IMG/VR virus record: IMGVR_UViG_3300010413_000029
Location: 1-62,833 of that record
Source of the DNA: a virus
Reading direction: 5' to 3' (one strand)
Length of the DNA stretch: 62,833 nt
A program made the position numbers and the translations under genes. This document shows, piece by piece, positions 31,182 through 38,077 of the stretch; position 1 is the stretch's first letter, and every line of letters starts with the position of its first letter. The notes beneath the pieces were generated by a model. It did no database searches, had not been told where the DNA came from, and saw only the letters and a program-made list of their open reading frames with translations.

Positions 31182-32081
31182 ATGACCACAAAGACCCGCA
31201 AACAACCCAAAAGCCCGATGCAGAAATTCACGCTCAAAGACTTTCAACAGATGTTCCCTGATGACGATACCTGTCTGGATTACATCATGAGCCAGAAATA
31301 CCCTGAGAGAATCGATTGCCCTCAGTGTGGACGCAATAGCATTTTCCATCGTGTGACTGGTCGCAAATCCTATGCCTGTGATGGGTGCGGGTATCACATT
31401 GCTCCTACCGCTAATACCGTATTCCATAAGTCAAGCACCTCCCTGACCATTTGGTTCTATGTCATTTACTTGATGGCACAAACGCGCGGCGGTATTTCTG
31501 CAAAGCAAATCCAGCGCGAGACGGGCGTTACTTATAAGACAGCCTGGAGAATGTGCAAGGAAGTACGCGAAGTTCTTTTTGAAGATCACGACCCAATGAG
31601 CGGCGATGTAGAAATGGATGAAAGCTATTTTGGTGGCAAGTCTCACGGCAAGCGCGGGCGTGGTGCTGAGAATAAAACCGCAGTATTTGGAATGGTAGAG
31701 CGAAACGGGAAGCTCGAAGCGCGAGTAGTTCCCAATTGCCAGCGCAAGACCCTTTTCCCGATTGTGACGGATAATGTTGAACAGGGTACACAAGTTTACA
31801 CGGATGAATTCAACGTTTATCAGACCTTGCCCGCGATGGGATACAAACACGGGACGGTTCCACACGCTGAAAAGGTTTATGTTGTAGGCAATGCTCATGT
31901 CAATACAATCGAGGGTTTCTGGTCACAGTGCAAGAATGGTATTCGCGGCGTTTATCATTCGGTGAGTGCAACCTACTTACAACACTACTTGGATGAGTAC
32001 GCATTCCGCTATAACCATCGCAATGATGTTACTCCGATGTTCCTGACTTTTCTTTCGCGGGCGATTTCTCAATCTTCTTAG
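31182..32081 (+). CDS. ISXO2/IS1595-type transposase
   Basis: A 299-residue protein. An N-terminal zinc ribbon (CPQCGR, CDGCGY at about 46-71) and a helix-turn-helix (ISAKQIQRETGVTYKTAWRMC) are followed by a DDE-type domain: GDVEMDESYFGGK, VYTDEFNVYQ and VNTIEGFWSQCKNGIRG...LQHYLDEYAFRYNHR. Length and order fit the IS1595 superfamily. It is the only plus-strand gene in its neighbourhood, has its own promoter, and overlaps the 3' end of a convergent gene by 53 bp. I could not find terminal inverted repeats. Confidence 0.88.
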   Translation: MTTKTRKQPKSPMQKFTLKDFQQMFPDDDTCLDYIMSQKYPERIDCPQCGRNSIFHRVTGRKSYACDGCGYHIAPTANTVFHKSSTSLTIWFYVIYLMAQTRGGISAKQIQRETGVTYKTAWRMCKEVREVLFEDHDPMSGDVEMDESYFGGKSHGKRGRGAENKTAVFGMVERNGKLEARVVPNCQRKTLFPIVTDNVEQGTQVYTDEFNVYQTLPAMGYKHGTVPHAEKVYVVGNAHVNTIEGFWSQCKNGIRGVYHSVSATYLQHYLDEYAFRYNHRNDVTPMFLTFLSRAISQSS

Positions 32082-32970
32082 CAATCACTTTGTTGAGTGA
32101 TTTCAAGAAGTCTTCTTTAGTGAAAACTTCCTCTTCGGAGGAGGTTTTTTGTTGTTTCTTTTTGGGTTGTTTATCTTTCATATTTTTCTCTTTTCCATCA
32201 ATTGAAATGTTTCCATCGGGCATTATATGTATACTTATTGTCTTTATCGGTAAAACTGTTTTTTCGTTATCTAATTCCATGTGGCTTATTATTTCAACTT
32301 CAATCACTACCTCAGGCGTTATTTGATTTTCTTGAAAAGGCCATTCAACACCGTTTTCTTTCGGTACTGTCATGAATTTATAAACCGTAGATGGGTTTTC
32401 TAATCCTGTTATAGCAAAATCTTTGCTCTTCCCGTGTTTGATACTTTTATCTTCATCATAGAATCCCATGTTTTGATTTTCATAATCAATAATTGGAAAA
32501 TAATATGCTTTTTTTACTTCCCTAAATGAAAAAATATCTTGATTTACCCTTCTAGTAATCCAGCGAACTTGTATCCTATCTAAATCAAATATCTTGTCAT
32601 TTGTGATTCTCAACGCATAACCAGAAACACCAACAATATGATATGGAACTTCGTCAAATCTAACCAGGCTCCAATTGTGCTTTGACAATACAATCTTTTT
32701 TTCCTCATACAAGACCTCGTTGGCGTGAATATAGGTTCCTATTGCTATTATCACGAACCAAATCAAGCCTGATATAGCAGCTACAATTTTTACAAAAATA
32801 TCATCTATTGCAATATCAACAGAACCGCCATAAAAAGCTATTAGAGGACCTACAAGAGCTACAACAATGCTTGTCACGGTTTGTTTCCAATCACCCCACC
32901 CAAACCACGATTTAATTTCGTCCCCCCAAATATGTCTAATTTCTTCCCAATATGTTGTTTCTCTTTCCAT
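32029..32970 (-). CDS. membrane protein with two N-terminal spans
   Basis: A 313-residue protein. Transmembrane segments are at about 28-48 and 58-82, followed by a soluble beta-rich domain. A lysine- and glutamate-rich tail (KDKQPKKKQQKTSSEEEV) precedes the end. Its last codons run into the convergent transposase gene. Function unknown; together with the next-upstream gene it forms a small membrane module. Confidence 0.55.
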   Translation of the reverse strand: MERETTYWEEIRHIWGDEIKSWFGWGDWKQTVTSIVVALVGPLIAFYGGSVDIAIDDIFVKIVAAISGLIWFVIIAIGTYIHANEVLYEEKKIVLSKHNWSLVRFDEVPYHIVGVSGYALRITNDKIFDLDRIQVRWITRRVNQDIFSFREVKKAYYFPIIDYENQNMGFYDEDKSIKHGKSKDFAITGLENPSTVYKFMTVPKENGVEWPFQENQITPEVVIEVEIISHMELDNEKTVLPIKTISIHIMPDGNISIDGKEKNMKDKQPKKKQQKTSSEEEVFTKEDFLKSLNKVIAKKIEKSPAKEKSGTSE

Positions 32971-33043
32971 ATCTCACACTCCCCCTTTATTGTACACAAT
33001 AACCATGAAAAACCATTGAGAAATAAGGGTTTATTTGTAGTGC

Positions 33044-33664
33044 TCATATCACCCTCTTTTGTAAAGAGCGTAGCCACTTCAATAACTTCATATAAGAATT
33101 TGTTTTGCTAATATGATATGGTGCATTGCTTATAGAAATCTCTAATCCGTCTGGATTTTTTGACATTCTCAATATAAGCCCACGATATTCCCCTTCAAGT
33201 ATCCTGATAGAAATAGCTTCGTTTATATCTGAGACTACATTTGCTCCATAATATAGTTCTTTCCAATCCAAAAGACCAAGACTAAGCGCTATGTCTCTGC
33301 TAATAAAAGCATATAGCCTTTGTTCAAACTCTTCTTTTGTAATGGAAACTATAAAAACTTTCTTCCTCCTTAGAATCATTGGGTAAAATATCAATTTGAG
33401 AATATCAAATATAACTGCTAAAATAAACAGACCAAGCATTACCCCCAATATACACGCTAACGAAAAACCAATGGTTACCCATACAGAACAAAGAGCATAC
33501 CCTTCTAAGTGAAGCCCAAAGAAAGGATTGCCAGCAGTACAATAATAGCTAATCATACCGCCAGCATCCTTGACCGCAAAAGCAATAATTGTTGGAGTAC
33601 ATATTGCTGAAACAACAGCAATGATCGTCCAGAATTTATTGATATATTTCTTCGGAGTATCCAT
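33044..33664 (-). CDS. membrane protein
   Basis: A 206-residue protein from the ATG at 33662-33664 (GGAAAGGA upstream). Two hydrophobic segments are visible at about 14-32 and 60-95, then a soluble domain with SKNPDGLEISISNAPYH. It probably sits in the host membrane. Function unknown. It neighbours another membrane protein gene (32029-32970). Confidence 0.55.
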   Translation of the reverse strand: MDTPKKYINKFWTIIAVVSAICTPTIIAFAVKDAGGMISYYCTAGNPFFGLHLEGYALCSVWVTIGFSLACILGVMLGLFILAVIFDILKLIFYPMILRRKKVFIVSITKEEFEQRLYAFISRDIALSLGLLDWKELYYGANVVSDINEAISIRILEGEYRGLILRMSKNPDGLEISISNAPYHISKTNSYMKLLKWLRSLQKRVI

Positions 33665-33852
33665 AGCGCCCGTCCTTTCCACACCCCCATTTTACCCCAA
33701 TACTTGTTACAAGGGGATACTCGCCCATTATTTTTACTAACATCCCATCCTATCTTGAAAAGGAAAGTTCCATCTTCCAAGACTTCTATTCCAAGGCGAT
33801 GACCTTCTTCTGATTCATCTTCAATCTCGATTTTTTTGATGCGATTATCCAT
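33553..33852 (-). CDS. small hypothetical protein
   Basis: A frame of 99 residues from ATG 33852. The first about 50 residues (KKIEIEDESEEGHRLGIEVLEDG, FLFKIGWDVSKNNGR) look like genuine protein. The rest overlaps the next gene by 112 bp in another frame and looks less natural, so the gene may have lost its proper 3' end. The ATG overlaps the stop of the 33852-34103 gene. Confidence 0.4.
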   Translation of the reverse strand: MDNRIKKIEIEDESEEGHRLGIEVLEDGTFLFKIGWDVSKNNGRVSPCNKYWGKMGVWKGRALWILRRNISINSGRSLLLFQQYVLQQLLLLRSRMLAV

Positions 33853-34103
33853 CAAAACAACTCCATCTGTTCCTTCGGCACTTCCACCTTCTTCACTCGT
33901 TGCCGATAATGATTGACAGTCTCAGGGTGCAATTGCCGCTTGATCTCATCCAGCCACACCTTATATGGCCAGTATTTCTTGGGGCCAAACGGGTAGGCCT
34001 CACTCAAGGCCTTGCGAATCTGCTTCTCAGTCTTTCCAGTAGCTCGGCAATTGTGAATGACGCGCTGGATGATAGGAGCAACCTGCTCACGCCAAGTTGA
34101 CAT
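33852..34103 (-). CDS. conserved small phage protein
   Basis: An 83-residue basic protein (MSTWREQVAPIIQRVIHN, TGKTEKQIRKALSEAYPFG, KKYWPYKVWLDEIKRQL). This pattern recurs in many phage and prophage genomes, where it has no assigned function. It overlaps the 34087-34371 gene by 17 bp. Confidence 0.65.
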   Translation of the reverse strand: MSTWREQVAPIIQRVIHNCRATGKTEKQIRKALSEAYPFGPKKYWPYKVWLDEIKRQLHPETVNHYRQRVKKVEVPKEQMELF

Positions 34104-34371
34104 CTTTGCTCATTTCTGCCAACTTCCAACAAGCACACCCATGCTCACATCTCCAATAGTATTTCCCACAATAGGGGCCAGCCAGGGTGTGCAATGTTAT
34201 CTTGTCGCAGCGATAGCAAAAGGATTTCTTGTGAACCTTCCCAATATCCTTTGGATCTGAAGTCTGTTCTTCAGCACACACAGGGCAATGGGTGTTCGAT
34301 GAGTTCTTGGGGCGAAAGACATGCCCTTTCGAGCATGTCAATTTGCTGATGGTCACAATTCCTCGATACAA
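34087..34371 (-). CDS. multi-zinc-knuckle protein
   Basis: A 94-residue protein with CSKGH, CPVC, CYRCDK, and YCGKYYWRCEHGCACW, enough ligands for two zinc sites. It overlaps both neighbours, as is normal for this operon. Function unknown. Confidence 0.6.
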   Translation of the reverse strand: MYRGIVTISKLTCSKGHVFRPKNSSNTHCPVCAEEQTSDPKDIGKVHKKSFCYRCDKITLHTLAGPYCGKYYWRCEHGCACWKLAEMSKDVNLA

Positions 34372-34661
34372 TAGTTCACATGGCTTCCAGGCTCCCCGGA
34401 CTTCTGAACCGTGTGCCAGATCGCGATCTGCGCCTTTCGTTTGGATGGGAATTCAGTGTACGTCCCAAAGGACACAATCTCAAGGTTTTTCTCAACTTTG
34501 TTGTAAAACATCAAAGTTTTATCAGGCAAGTGTCGCACCACACACTTCTTCGGTGGCTCAGGGGGCGTGTACTTTCTTTGCTTCTTCTGTGGCCTGGACT
34601 TGCGACCTGGCTTACCACGATAGTGCCGATTGTTATTCGAATAATGTTGATTCTGGTTCAT
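34353..34661 (-). CDS. small basic protein
   Basis: A 102-residue protein. The first 40 residues are strongly basic and disordered (RGKPGRKSRPQKKQRKY), typical of nucleic-acid contact. A small folded part (IVSFGTYTEFPSKRKAQIAIW) follows. It overlaps the upstream gene by 4 bp. No family recognised. Confidence 0.5.
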   Translation of the reverse strand: MNQNQHYSNNNRHYRGKPGRKSRPQKKQRKYTPPEPPKKCVVRHLPDKTLMFYNKVEKNLEIVSFGTYTEFPSKRKAQIAIWHTVQKSGEPGSHVNYCIEEL

Positions 34662-34984
34662 GATACCTCTCTATTAGCAAGATTCAATTTGTTCAATTTT
34701 TCTCCAAAATCAATAAATTGTTCTGGATCACAAATATGGATATGACGCGGATTTCCATCACCAAAAGGGAACATCCCATCATGCCAAACAAAAATATCAA
34801 TACACCCACCAAATCTTGATTGTGCATCATGAGACTCCTCCCATCTTTTATCCATAACAGCAACGGCTTTTCCTGAATAGCCACCCATCTGTGGATACCA
34901 AATGGCATATCCAATCTTGTCATCAGATTCAAGCACTTTATCATTTGAGTCACACTGTTCAGAAGTTGGTTCTTGAATAGTCAA
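34658..34984 (-). CDS. hypothetical protein with TTG start
   Basis: A 108-residue protein. I chose the TTG at 34982-34984 because AAAGGAGAATAAA precedes it and the promoter -10 at 35019-35024 excludes the longer frame. It contains IGYAIWYPQMGGYSGKAVAVMDKRW and a histidine-rich HDGMFPFGDGNPRHIHI. First gene after the 35.0-kb cassette. Function unknown. Confidence 0.55.
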   Translation of the reverse strand: MTIQEPTSEQCDSNDKVLESDDKIGYAIWYPQMGGYSGKAVAVMDKRWEESHDAQSRFGGCIDIFVWHDGMFPFGDGNPRHIHICDPEQFIDFGEKLNKLNLANREVS

Positions 34985-34999
34985 TTTATTCTCCTTTAC

Positions 35000-35072
35000 T
35001 GGATGATTGTACACAAGTATATTAGTATAAACTCCCTTAGATGTCAAGACATTGGCAGGATAATTTTTATCC
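35000..35072 (-). promoter_or_regulatory. repeated promoter cassette, copy 5
   Basis: TTGACA (35042-35047), 17 nt with AAGGG, TAATAT (35019-35024). Dyad GGATAATTTTTATCC (35058-35072) lies exactly 10 bp upstream of the -35 box. AATCATCCA (35000-35008) and AAAGGAGAA follow. Just upstream is the CCCGCGCTATAGTTGCGGG hairpin shared with the 16.8-kb cassette. Confidence 0.78.
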
Positions 35073-35239
35073 CGCAACTATAGCGCGGGAACTTACCTTT
35101 TGTTAAATGCGATGCACCCGGGAGCAGACCGGGTGCATCATGCAGGGGAGGGTGTGGAGCAGGGAACTTGGCCGAGATTGGTTGTGTAATGCCACCTAGC
35201 ATTGCAAAGACAGTTTCAGTGGCAAATCAAGTATATCAT

Positions 35240-35318
35240 AAAAAAACCCTATGCTTTGGATGGGCATAGGGTGGGGGACAAGATAGCGGGCTAGGACTAG
35301 TGTATCTCTAATGCTATC
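35240..35318 (-). ncRNA. candidate small RNA 2 with terminator
   Basis: TATAAT (35325-35330, TGGTATAAT) would start a transcript near 35318. AGATAGC/GCTATCT can form a stem in the 5' half. The 3' end is CCCTATGC...GCATAGGG (stem arms 35271-35264 and 35254-35247) followed by seven Ts, a strong rho-independent terminator. No plausible reading frame. Between 35072 and 35240 I see only one further GC-rich hairpin (GATGCACCCGG...CCGGGTGCATC). Confidence 0.5.
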
Positions 35319-35332
35319 TAACTCATTATACC

Positions 35333-35451
35333 AAAAAAATGGCCTACTGGCTAGGAGAACGACCGTAACACTCGGAGAGTGCAAATAGGGTCATTTTTGT
35401 TCCAGTAGGCCCAAGTGAAACCTGTTTTCACAGTATGTCTCACTTGCATCC
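35333..35451 (-). ncRNA. candidate small RNA 1 with terminator
   Basis: Driven by TTGACT (35481-35486)-17-TACAAT (35458-35463). The 5' hairpin has AAGTGA/TCACTT arms and an inner CTGT-GAAA-ACAG with a GNRA-type loop. The 3' part is a long stem: GGCCTACTGG (35411-35402) with CCAGTAGGCC (35350-35341), an inner ATGACC/GGTCGT helix and a CACTC/GAGTG cap, followed by seven Ts. The region encodes no convincing protein. The function is unknown. Confidence 0.55.
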
Positions 35452-35457
35452 ATTTGC

Positions 35458-35486
35458 ATTGTAAAGGGGCAATCCTAAAAAGTCAA
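35458..35486 (-). promoter_or_regulatory. promoter of the small RNA region
   Basis: TTGACT (35481-35486) and TACAAT (35458-35463) with a 17-nt spacer. The -35 box overlaps the stop of the winged-helix gene (35483). It lacks the dyad and leader motif of the cassette family. Confidence 0.6.
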
Positions 35487-35734
35487 GCCTTCTCAAAATA
35501 GGCATCAATGGCATTGGCAATTTCGGTTGGCACTATTGCCCTACTCTCACCAAATTCCTTTTCAAGAAGCAAACCATCCTCAGTCAACCGATCAATAAAA
35601 TAACTGACAACACTGGTGCTAGTATTGAAATGATCAGAAATATCACGGATGACAGGGCTGCGCTTTTTCTGTTTCCAGAATAGCAAGATGTATTTTAAAT
35701 AGTCATACTTACGATCAGATTGTTTGGGTGGCAT
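35483..35734 (-). CDS. winged-helix DNA-binding regulator
   Basis: An 83-residue protein: basic N-terminus (PPKQSDRKYDYLKYI), then SPVIRDISDHFNTSTSVVSYFIDRLTEDGLLLEKE, the helix-turn-helix and wing of a small LexA/MarR-like winged helix. It lies at the head of the early region, and is a good candidate for the protein that binds the repeated promoter dyads, though nothing in the sequence proves that. Confidence 0.75.
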   Translation of the reverse strand: MPPKQSDRKYDYLKYILLFWKQKKRSPVIRDISDHFNTSTSVVSYFIDRLTEDGLLLEKEFGESRAIVPTEIANAIDAYFEKA

Positions 35735-35758
35735 AGCACATCCATTCTAACATAAAAT

Positions 35759-35974
35759 CTATGGATTCTTGACCCCTTCCCCCACAGCGGGGTGCTGCAC
35801 CCATCCAGTAGTAGGCGATTCGGGAGCAGGCTTTTCATAGATCGTGCCACTATCCCAAACCTTATTGACTCCATTTTCAGACCAACGAGTCTGGGCATTC
35901 TCATACCCTTCAATCGGGTGTGGATTGGGAACATCAGTTTCTACTGGGGTGTAACCATTGGGTGTTGGTGACAT
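35759..35974 (-). CDS. small proline-rich protein
   Basis: A 71-residue protein from the ATG after AAGGAGGCCAAA, a near-perfect ribosome site. It is rich in P, N, G and W (PTPNGYTPVETDVPNPHPIE, YEKPAPESPTTGWVQHP) and probably unstructured. It is transcribed away from the plus-strand block. Function unknown. Confidence 0.65.
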   Translation of the reverse strand: MSPTPNGYTPVETDVPNPHPIEGYENAQTRWSENGVNKVWDSGTIYEKPAPESPTTGWVQHPAVGEGVKNP

Positions 35975-35990
35975 TTTGGCCTCCTTAGCC

Positions 35991-36018
35991 TTGACATATA
36001 TGCCGAACTGCATATAAT
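35991..36018 (+). promoter_or_regulatory. promoter of the plus-strand block
   Basis: TTGACA (35991-35996), 16 nt, TATAAT (36013-36018), about 40 bp before the ATG of the first plus-strand gene. The opposite strand of this interval is also AT-rich and may hold a divergent promoter for the 35759-35974 gene. Confidence 0.6.
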
Positions 36019-36059
36019 GTTTATAAGTATTATAAAGATTGTAAGGTAAAGGAGCGCAC

Positions 36060-36251
36060 ATGTCAAGTGAAACTGTATCAAAAACATACCACATTCCCCC
36101 AAAATATGCAGAGGCTCTAGAAGCACTACGCAAGGCAGGTTACAGCGATGACGGTAGCCTGACAAAAGTCAGTGCATTCAAGCAAGCCATCAAGGATGCT
36201 TGGGCCAAACACTTCCCAAATAAACCATTCCCAGGAGATGAGCAATCATGA
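36060..36251 (+). CDS. small helical, regulator-like protein
   Basis: A 63-residue protein after AAAGGAGCGCAC. HIPPKYAEALEALRKAGYSDDG followed by VSAFKQAIKDAWAKHF resembles the strand-helix-helix of ribbon-helix-helix regulators. First gene of the plus-strand block. The next ATG overlaps its stop (ATGA). Confidence 0.6.
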   Translation: MSSETVSKTYHIPPKYAEALEALRKAGYSDDGSLTKVSAFKQAIKDAWAKHFPNKPFPGDEQS

Positions 36252-36412
36252 GCAATGAACGCACAGTGACCTACGGTGACGAGGCAGTTGTAGTGGAAAC
36301 TGATAAGACCACTCAAATCATCACATGGGAAGACGACAAACCAGATGAGGATGTCACAACGATTGACAAAGCCACCGGTGAATCAACTACCACCCACTAC
36401 CCAAAGACTTAG
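36248..36412 (+). CDS. small acidic protein (54 aa)
   Basis: A 54-residue ORF MSNERTVTYGDEAVVVETDK, then ITWEDDKPDEDVTTID and THYPKT. The start overlaps the previous stop as ATGA. Short beta-like repeats, strongly acidic. The stop is followed by AGGAGAATACC, the ribosome site of the next gene. Function unknown. Confidence 0.6.
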   Translation: MSNERTVTYGDEAVVVETDKTTQIITWEDDKPDEDVTTIDKATGESTTTHYPKT

Positions 36413-36421
36413 GAGAATACC

Positions 36422-37348
36422 ATGAACGAATTTATGTTTGATAACACAAAGCTCGACAGTCTCGATAAGGACATTGCAGAACACATGGCCCGCCCTACCC
36501 TGGTCAGCAAATTGAAGGGGCAAAAGAAACGCAAAAAAGCAGCAGAAATGTCATGGACAGCAGAATTACAGGAATACTGGTACGTTTATGTATTCCTCGC
36601 AGTCAGTGCCATCTTCACCGGGATGCTCGGATTCATCCTCGGTACTGCTCCAGAAGCACAATCAAATGGTATCTATTTCAACACGGATGGACTCCATATC
36701 ATCACAGCAATCGTGTACATGCTTACCTTCATCACAATCACAGAGGGAGCCTTCGCCCTGGCAAAACGCCGCTTTTTTGTGCGCGAGGAAAAAAACGAAG
36801 TCCAAAAGTTGACAATGCTCGTTGCAATGGTAGTTGCAGGGATTTCCATTGTCGGCACAGGGATTGCAGGTGGATCTGTAACTGCTTCAGTCCTCGGCTT
36901 CCTGACTGAATTTCAAGAAATCCCTGCAAGCGCCCAAAAGTGGATTGTGTACATCATTCCTGTCCTTTTAGCTTTCTACACGTTTCTTTTCGCAGCCTAT
37001 CACCTCTCCAGCGATGCAGCCGCCAGTGAACGCATCACTCGCGAACAGATCAGGGAGCGTGACCTGGATCACCGTACTCGTCAGCGTACCATCGAGCAAA
37101 TCGCACAAGAGAGATTGCAAGAGACAGAGTTGCAACTATTCATGAAAATGGTCGAGGAAGGGCGTATTTCATCAGCTACCGCAACAGCCGCTATTCGCGC
37201 CGGGAAAACTCTCGGTCAACTCGAACGAGAACAAAAACGTGACATCGACGGAGACGGCAAAATCGGCCAAACTTCCCCAAACGGACATCGCCCAACAGTT
37301 CGGGTCCTGGGCGCAGACGAACAGGATTTTACGAACCCGCCACAGTAG
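36422..37348 (+). CDS. four-span membrane protein with charged C-terminal tail
   Basis: A 308-residue protein. Hydrophobic spans are at about 54-73, 92-112, 130-152 and 173-193. After them comes a long charged helix (ERITREQIRERDLDHRTRQR and on). An EF-hand-like DIDGDGKIG lies near residue 276. The N-terminal 40 residues are basic. It may be a phage protein acting at the host membrane. No family recognised. The minus-1 frame stays open past its stop into the next ORF. Confidence 0.65.
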   Translation: MNEFMFDNTKLDSLDKDIAEHMARPTLVSKLKGQKKRKKAAEMSWTAELQEYWYVYVFLAVSAIFTGMLGFILGTAPEAQSNGIYFNTDGLHIITAIVYMLTFITITEGAFALAKRRFFVREEKNEVQKLTMLVAMVVAGISIVGTGIAGGSVTASVLGFLTEFQEIPASAQKWIVYIIPVLLAFYTFLFAAYHLSSDAAASERITREQIRERDLDHRTRQRTIEQIAQERLQETELQLFMKMVEEGRISSATATAAIRAGKTLGQLEREQKRDIDGDGKIGQTSPNGHRPTVRVLGADEQDFTNPPQ

Positions 37349-37365
37349 AGCAACATGCTGAGGCG

Positions 37366-37833
37366 GTGATTGATGACAAAGCAGATGAGCTGCCATTAGA
37401 AATACCATTAGATTCGGCTCCTGAGGCATTAGATTTTCAAGATATTGATTCTATGGTTCAGGAAGCCGAACAAGTTCTAAAATCTAATGGCAGTGAAATA
37501 AATCTAACGGCTGTTTACAATATTGAGTTTACCGAAGGAAGGACTAGGAAAGATGGAAACTGGATCAAAACAGGAAAGTTCTACTGGATTTACACCACCT
37601 TCAAAGAAGGTAAAAGAGTACGAATCAGCCCAACAAAAATCCACGGGAACAAAAAATTTCTCACCAGAATTGAGAACTGTCCCCACAAAGGACGGGTCGC
37701 ATCTTTCTACCGCAACCGCACAGCCATTAGAAATGAGCAAGGAAATTCTAATGGCTATCGAGATATTCTTAGGGGACTTCAAAACATTGAAGGAACTATC
37801 TTCGACAAGTCGGCTGGCAATAAACAACGGTAA
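37366..37833 (+). CDS. hypothetical protein with GTG start
   Basis: A 155-residue frame, acidic at the N-terminus (DDKADELPLEIPLDSAPEAL). Its core NWIKTGKFYWIYTTFKEGKRVRIS looks like genuine protein. The start is uncertain: GTG 37366 has no good ribosome site and the frame is open further upstream (to 37243) inside the preceding gene, so an earlier start or a frameshift from that gene is possible. Its DNA carries many copies of the 8-mer CCATTAGA/TCTAATGG. Confidence 0.5.
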   Translation: MIDDKADELPLEIPLDSAPEALDFQDIDSMVQEAEQVLKSNGSEINLTAVYNIEFTEGRTRKDGNWIKTGKFYWIYTTFKEGKRVRISPTKIHGNKKFLTRIENCPHKGRVASFYRNRTAIRNEQGNSNGYRDILRGLQNIEGTIFDKSAGNKQR

Positions 37834-37937
37834 ACTCTATTGTGTCATAGATTTTCCTGGCCACAATCTAACGGCTGACGGTGAAAATCTAATGGTTGAT
37901 GGTCAGTCATTAGAAAAGCTATTAGAAAATCTAATGG
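37393..37937. repeat. cluster of 12 copies of the 8-mer CCATTAGA / TCTAATGG
   Basis: Exact copies are at 37393, 37405, 37483, 37724, 37747, 37888 and 37930. Copies with one change are at 37426, 37503, 37867, 37907 and 37919 (start positions). Both orientations occur. They fall in different reading frames, so a shared protein motif does not explain them. They could be binding sites of a replication, partition or regulatory protein. Confidence 0.75.
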
Positions 37938-37945
37938 AAAGATGA
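37553..37945 (+). CDS. hypothetical ORF overlapping the previous gene
   Basis: A 130-codon frame (ATG 37553; a later ATG at 37733 would give 70 residues). The later part MSKEILMAIEIFLGDFKTLK, INNGKLYCVIDFPG is the more convincing, so a short gene 37733-37945 is quite possible. The first 280 bp overlap the 37366-37833 frame. The last 100 bases are dense in the 8-mer repeat. Confidence 0.35.
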   Translation: METGSKQESSTGFTPPSKKVKEYESAQQKSTGTKNFSPELRTVPTKDGSHLSTATAQPLEMSKEILMAIEIFLGDFKTLKELSSTSRLAINNGKLYCVIDFPGHNLTADGENLMVDGQSLEKLLENLMER

Positions 37946-38066
37946 TATAATCAGATTGTTCAGGTCGTGCGGTAGAAAAGCCGATTTTGTTTTATAATCA
38001 AGAATACTCCGCTTGCCCCGTATGACCTGAACAATCAGACGGCTTTGGCTTGCGGAGTTTTTATTT
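37946..38066 (+). other. crossed-stem leader before the GIY-YIG gene
   Basis: TATAAT at 37946-37951 would start the transcript at the leader. A GATTGTTCAGGTCGTGCGG (37954-37972); D AAAGCCG (37977-37983); C ACTCCGCTTGCC (38006-38017); A' CCGTATGACCTGAACAATC (38018-38036); D' CGGCTTT (38040-38046); C' GGCTTGCGGAGT (38047-38058). A-A' pairs over 19 bp with two G-U pairs. All three stems cross. C-C' is followed by TTTTTATTT like a terminator, then TTTGGAGC and ATG. Confidence 0.68.
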
Positions 38067-38077
38067 GGAGCAACCTT

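Noticed and set aside
31000-32200. Terminal inverted repeats of an insertion sequence around the transposase
   Set aside because: No matching inverted ends or 8-bp target duplication could be found by eye, so I do not annotate element borders.
35196-35384. Minus-strand ORF of 62 codons
   Set aside because: It covers parts of both small RNA candidates including terminator T tracts, and lacks a ribosome site.
35333-35411. tRNA gene in the GGCCTACTGG/CCAGTAGGCC stem
   Set aside because: The outer stem is tRNA-like in spacing, but no D arm, anticodon arm or TTCRA loop can be drawn and the stem runs straight into a T7 terminator.
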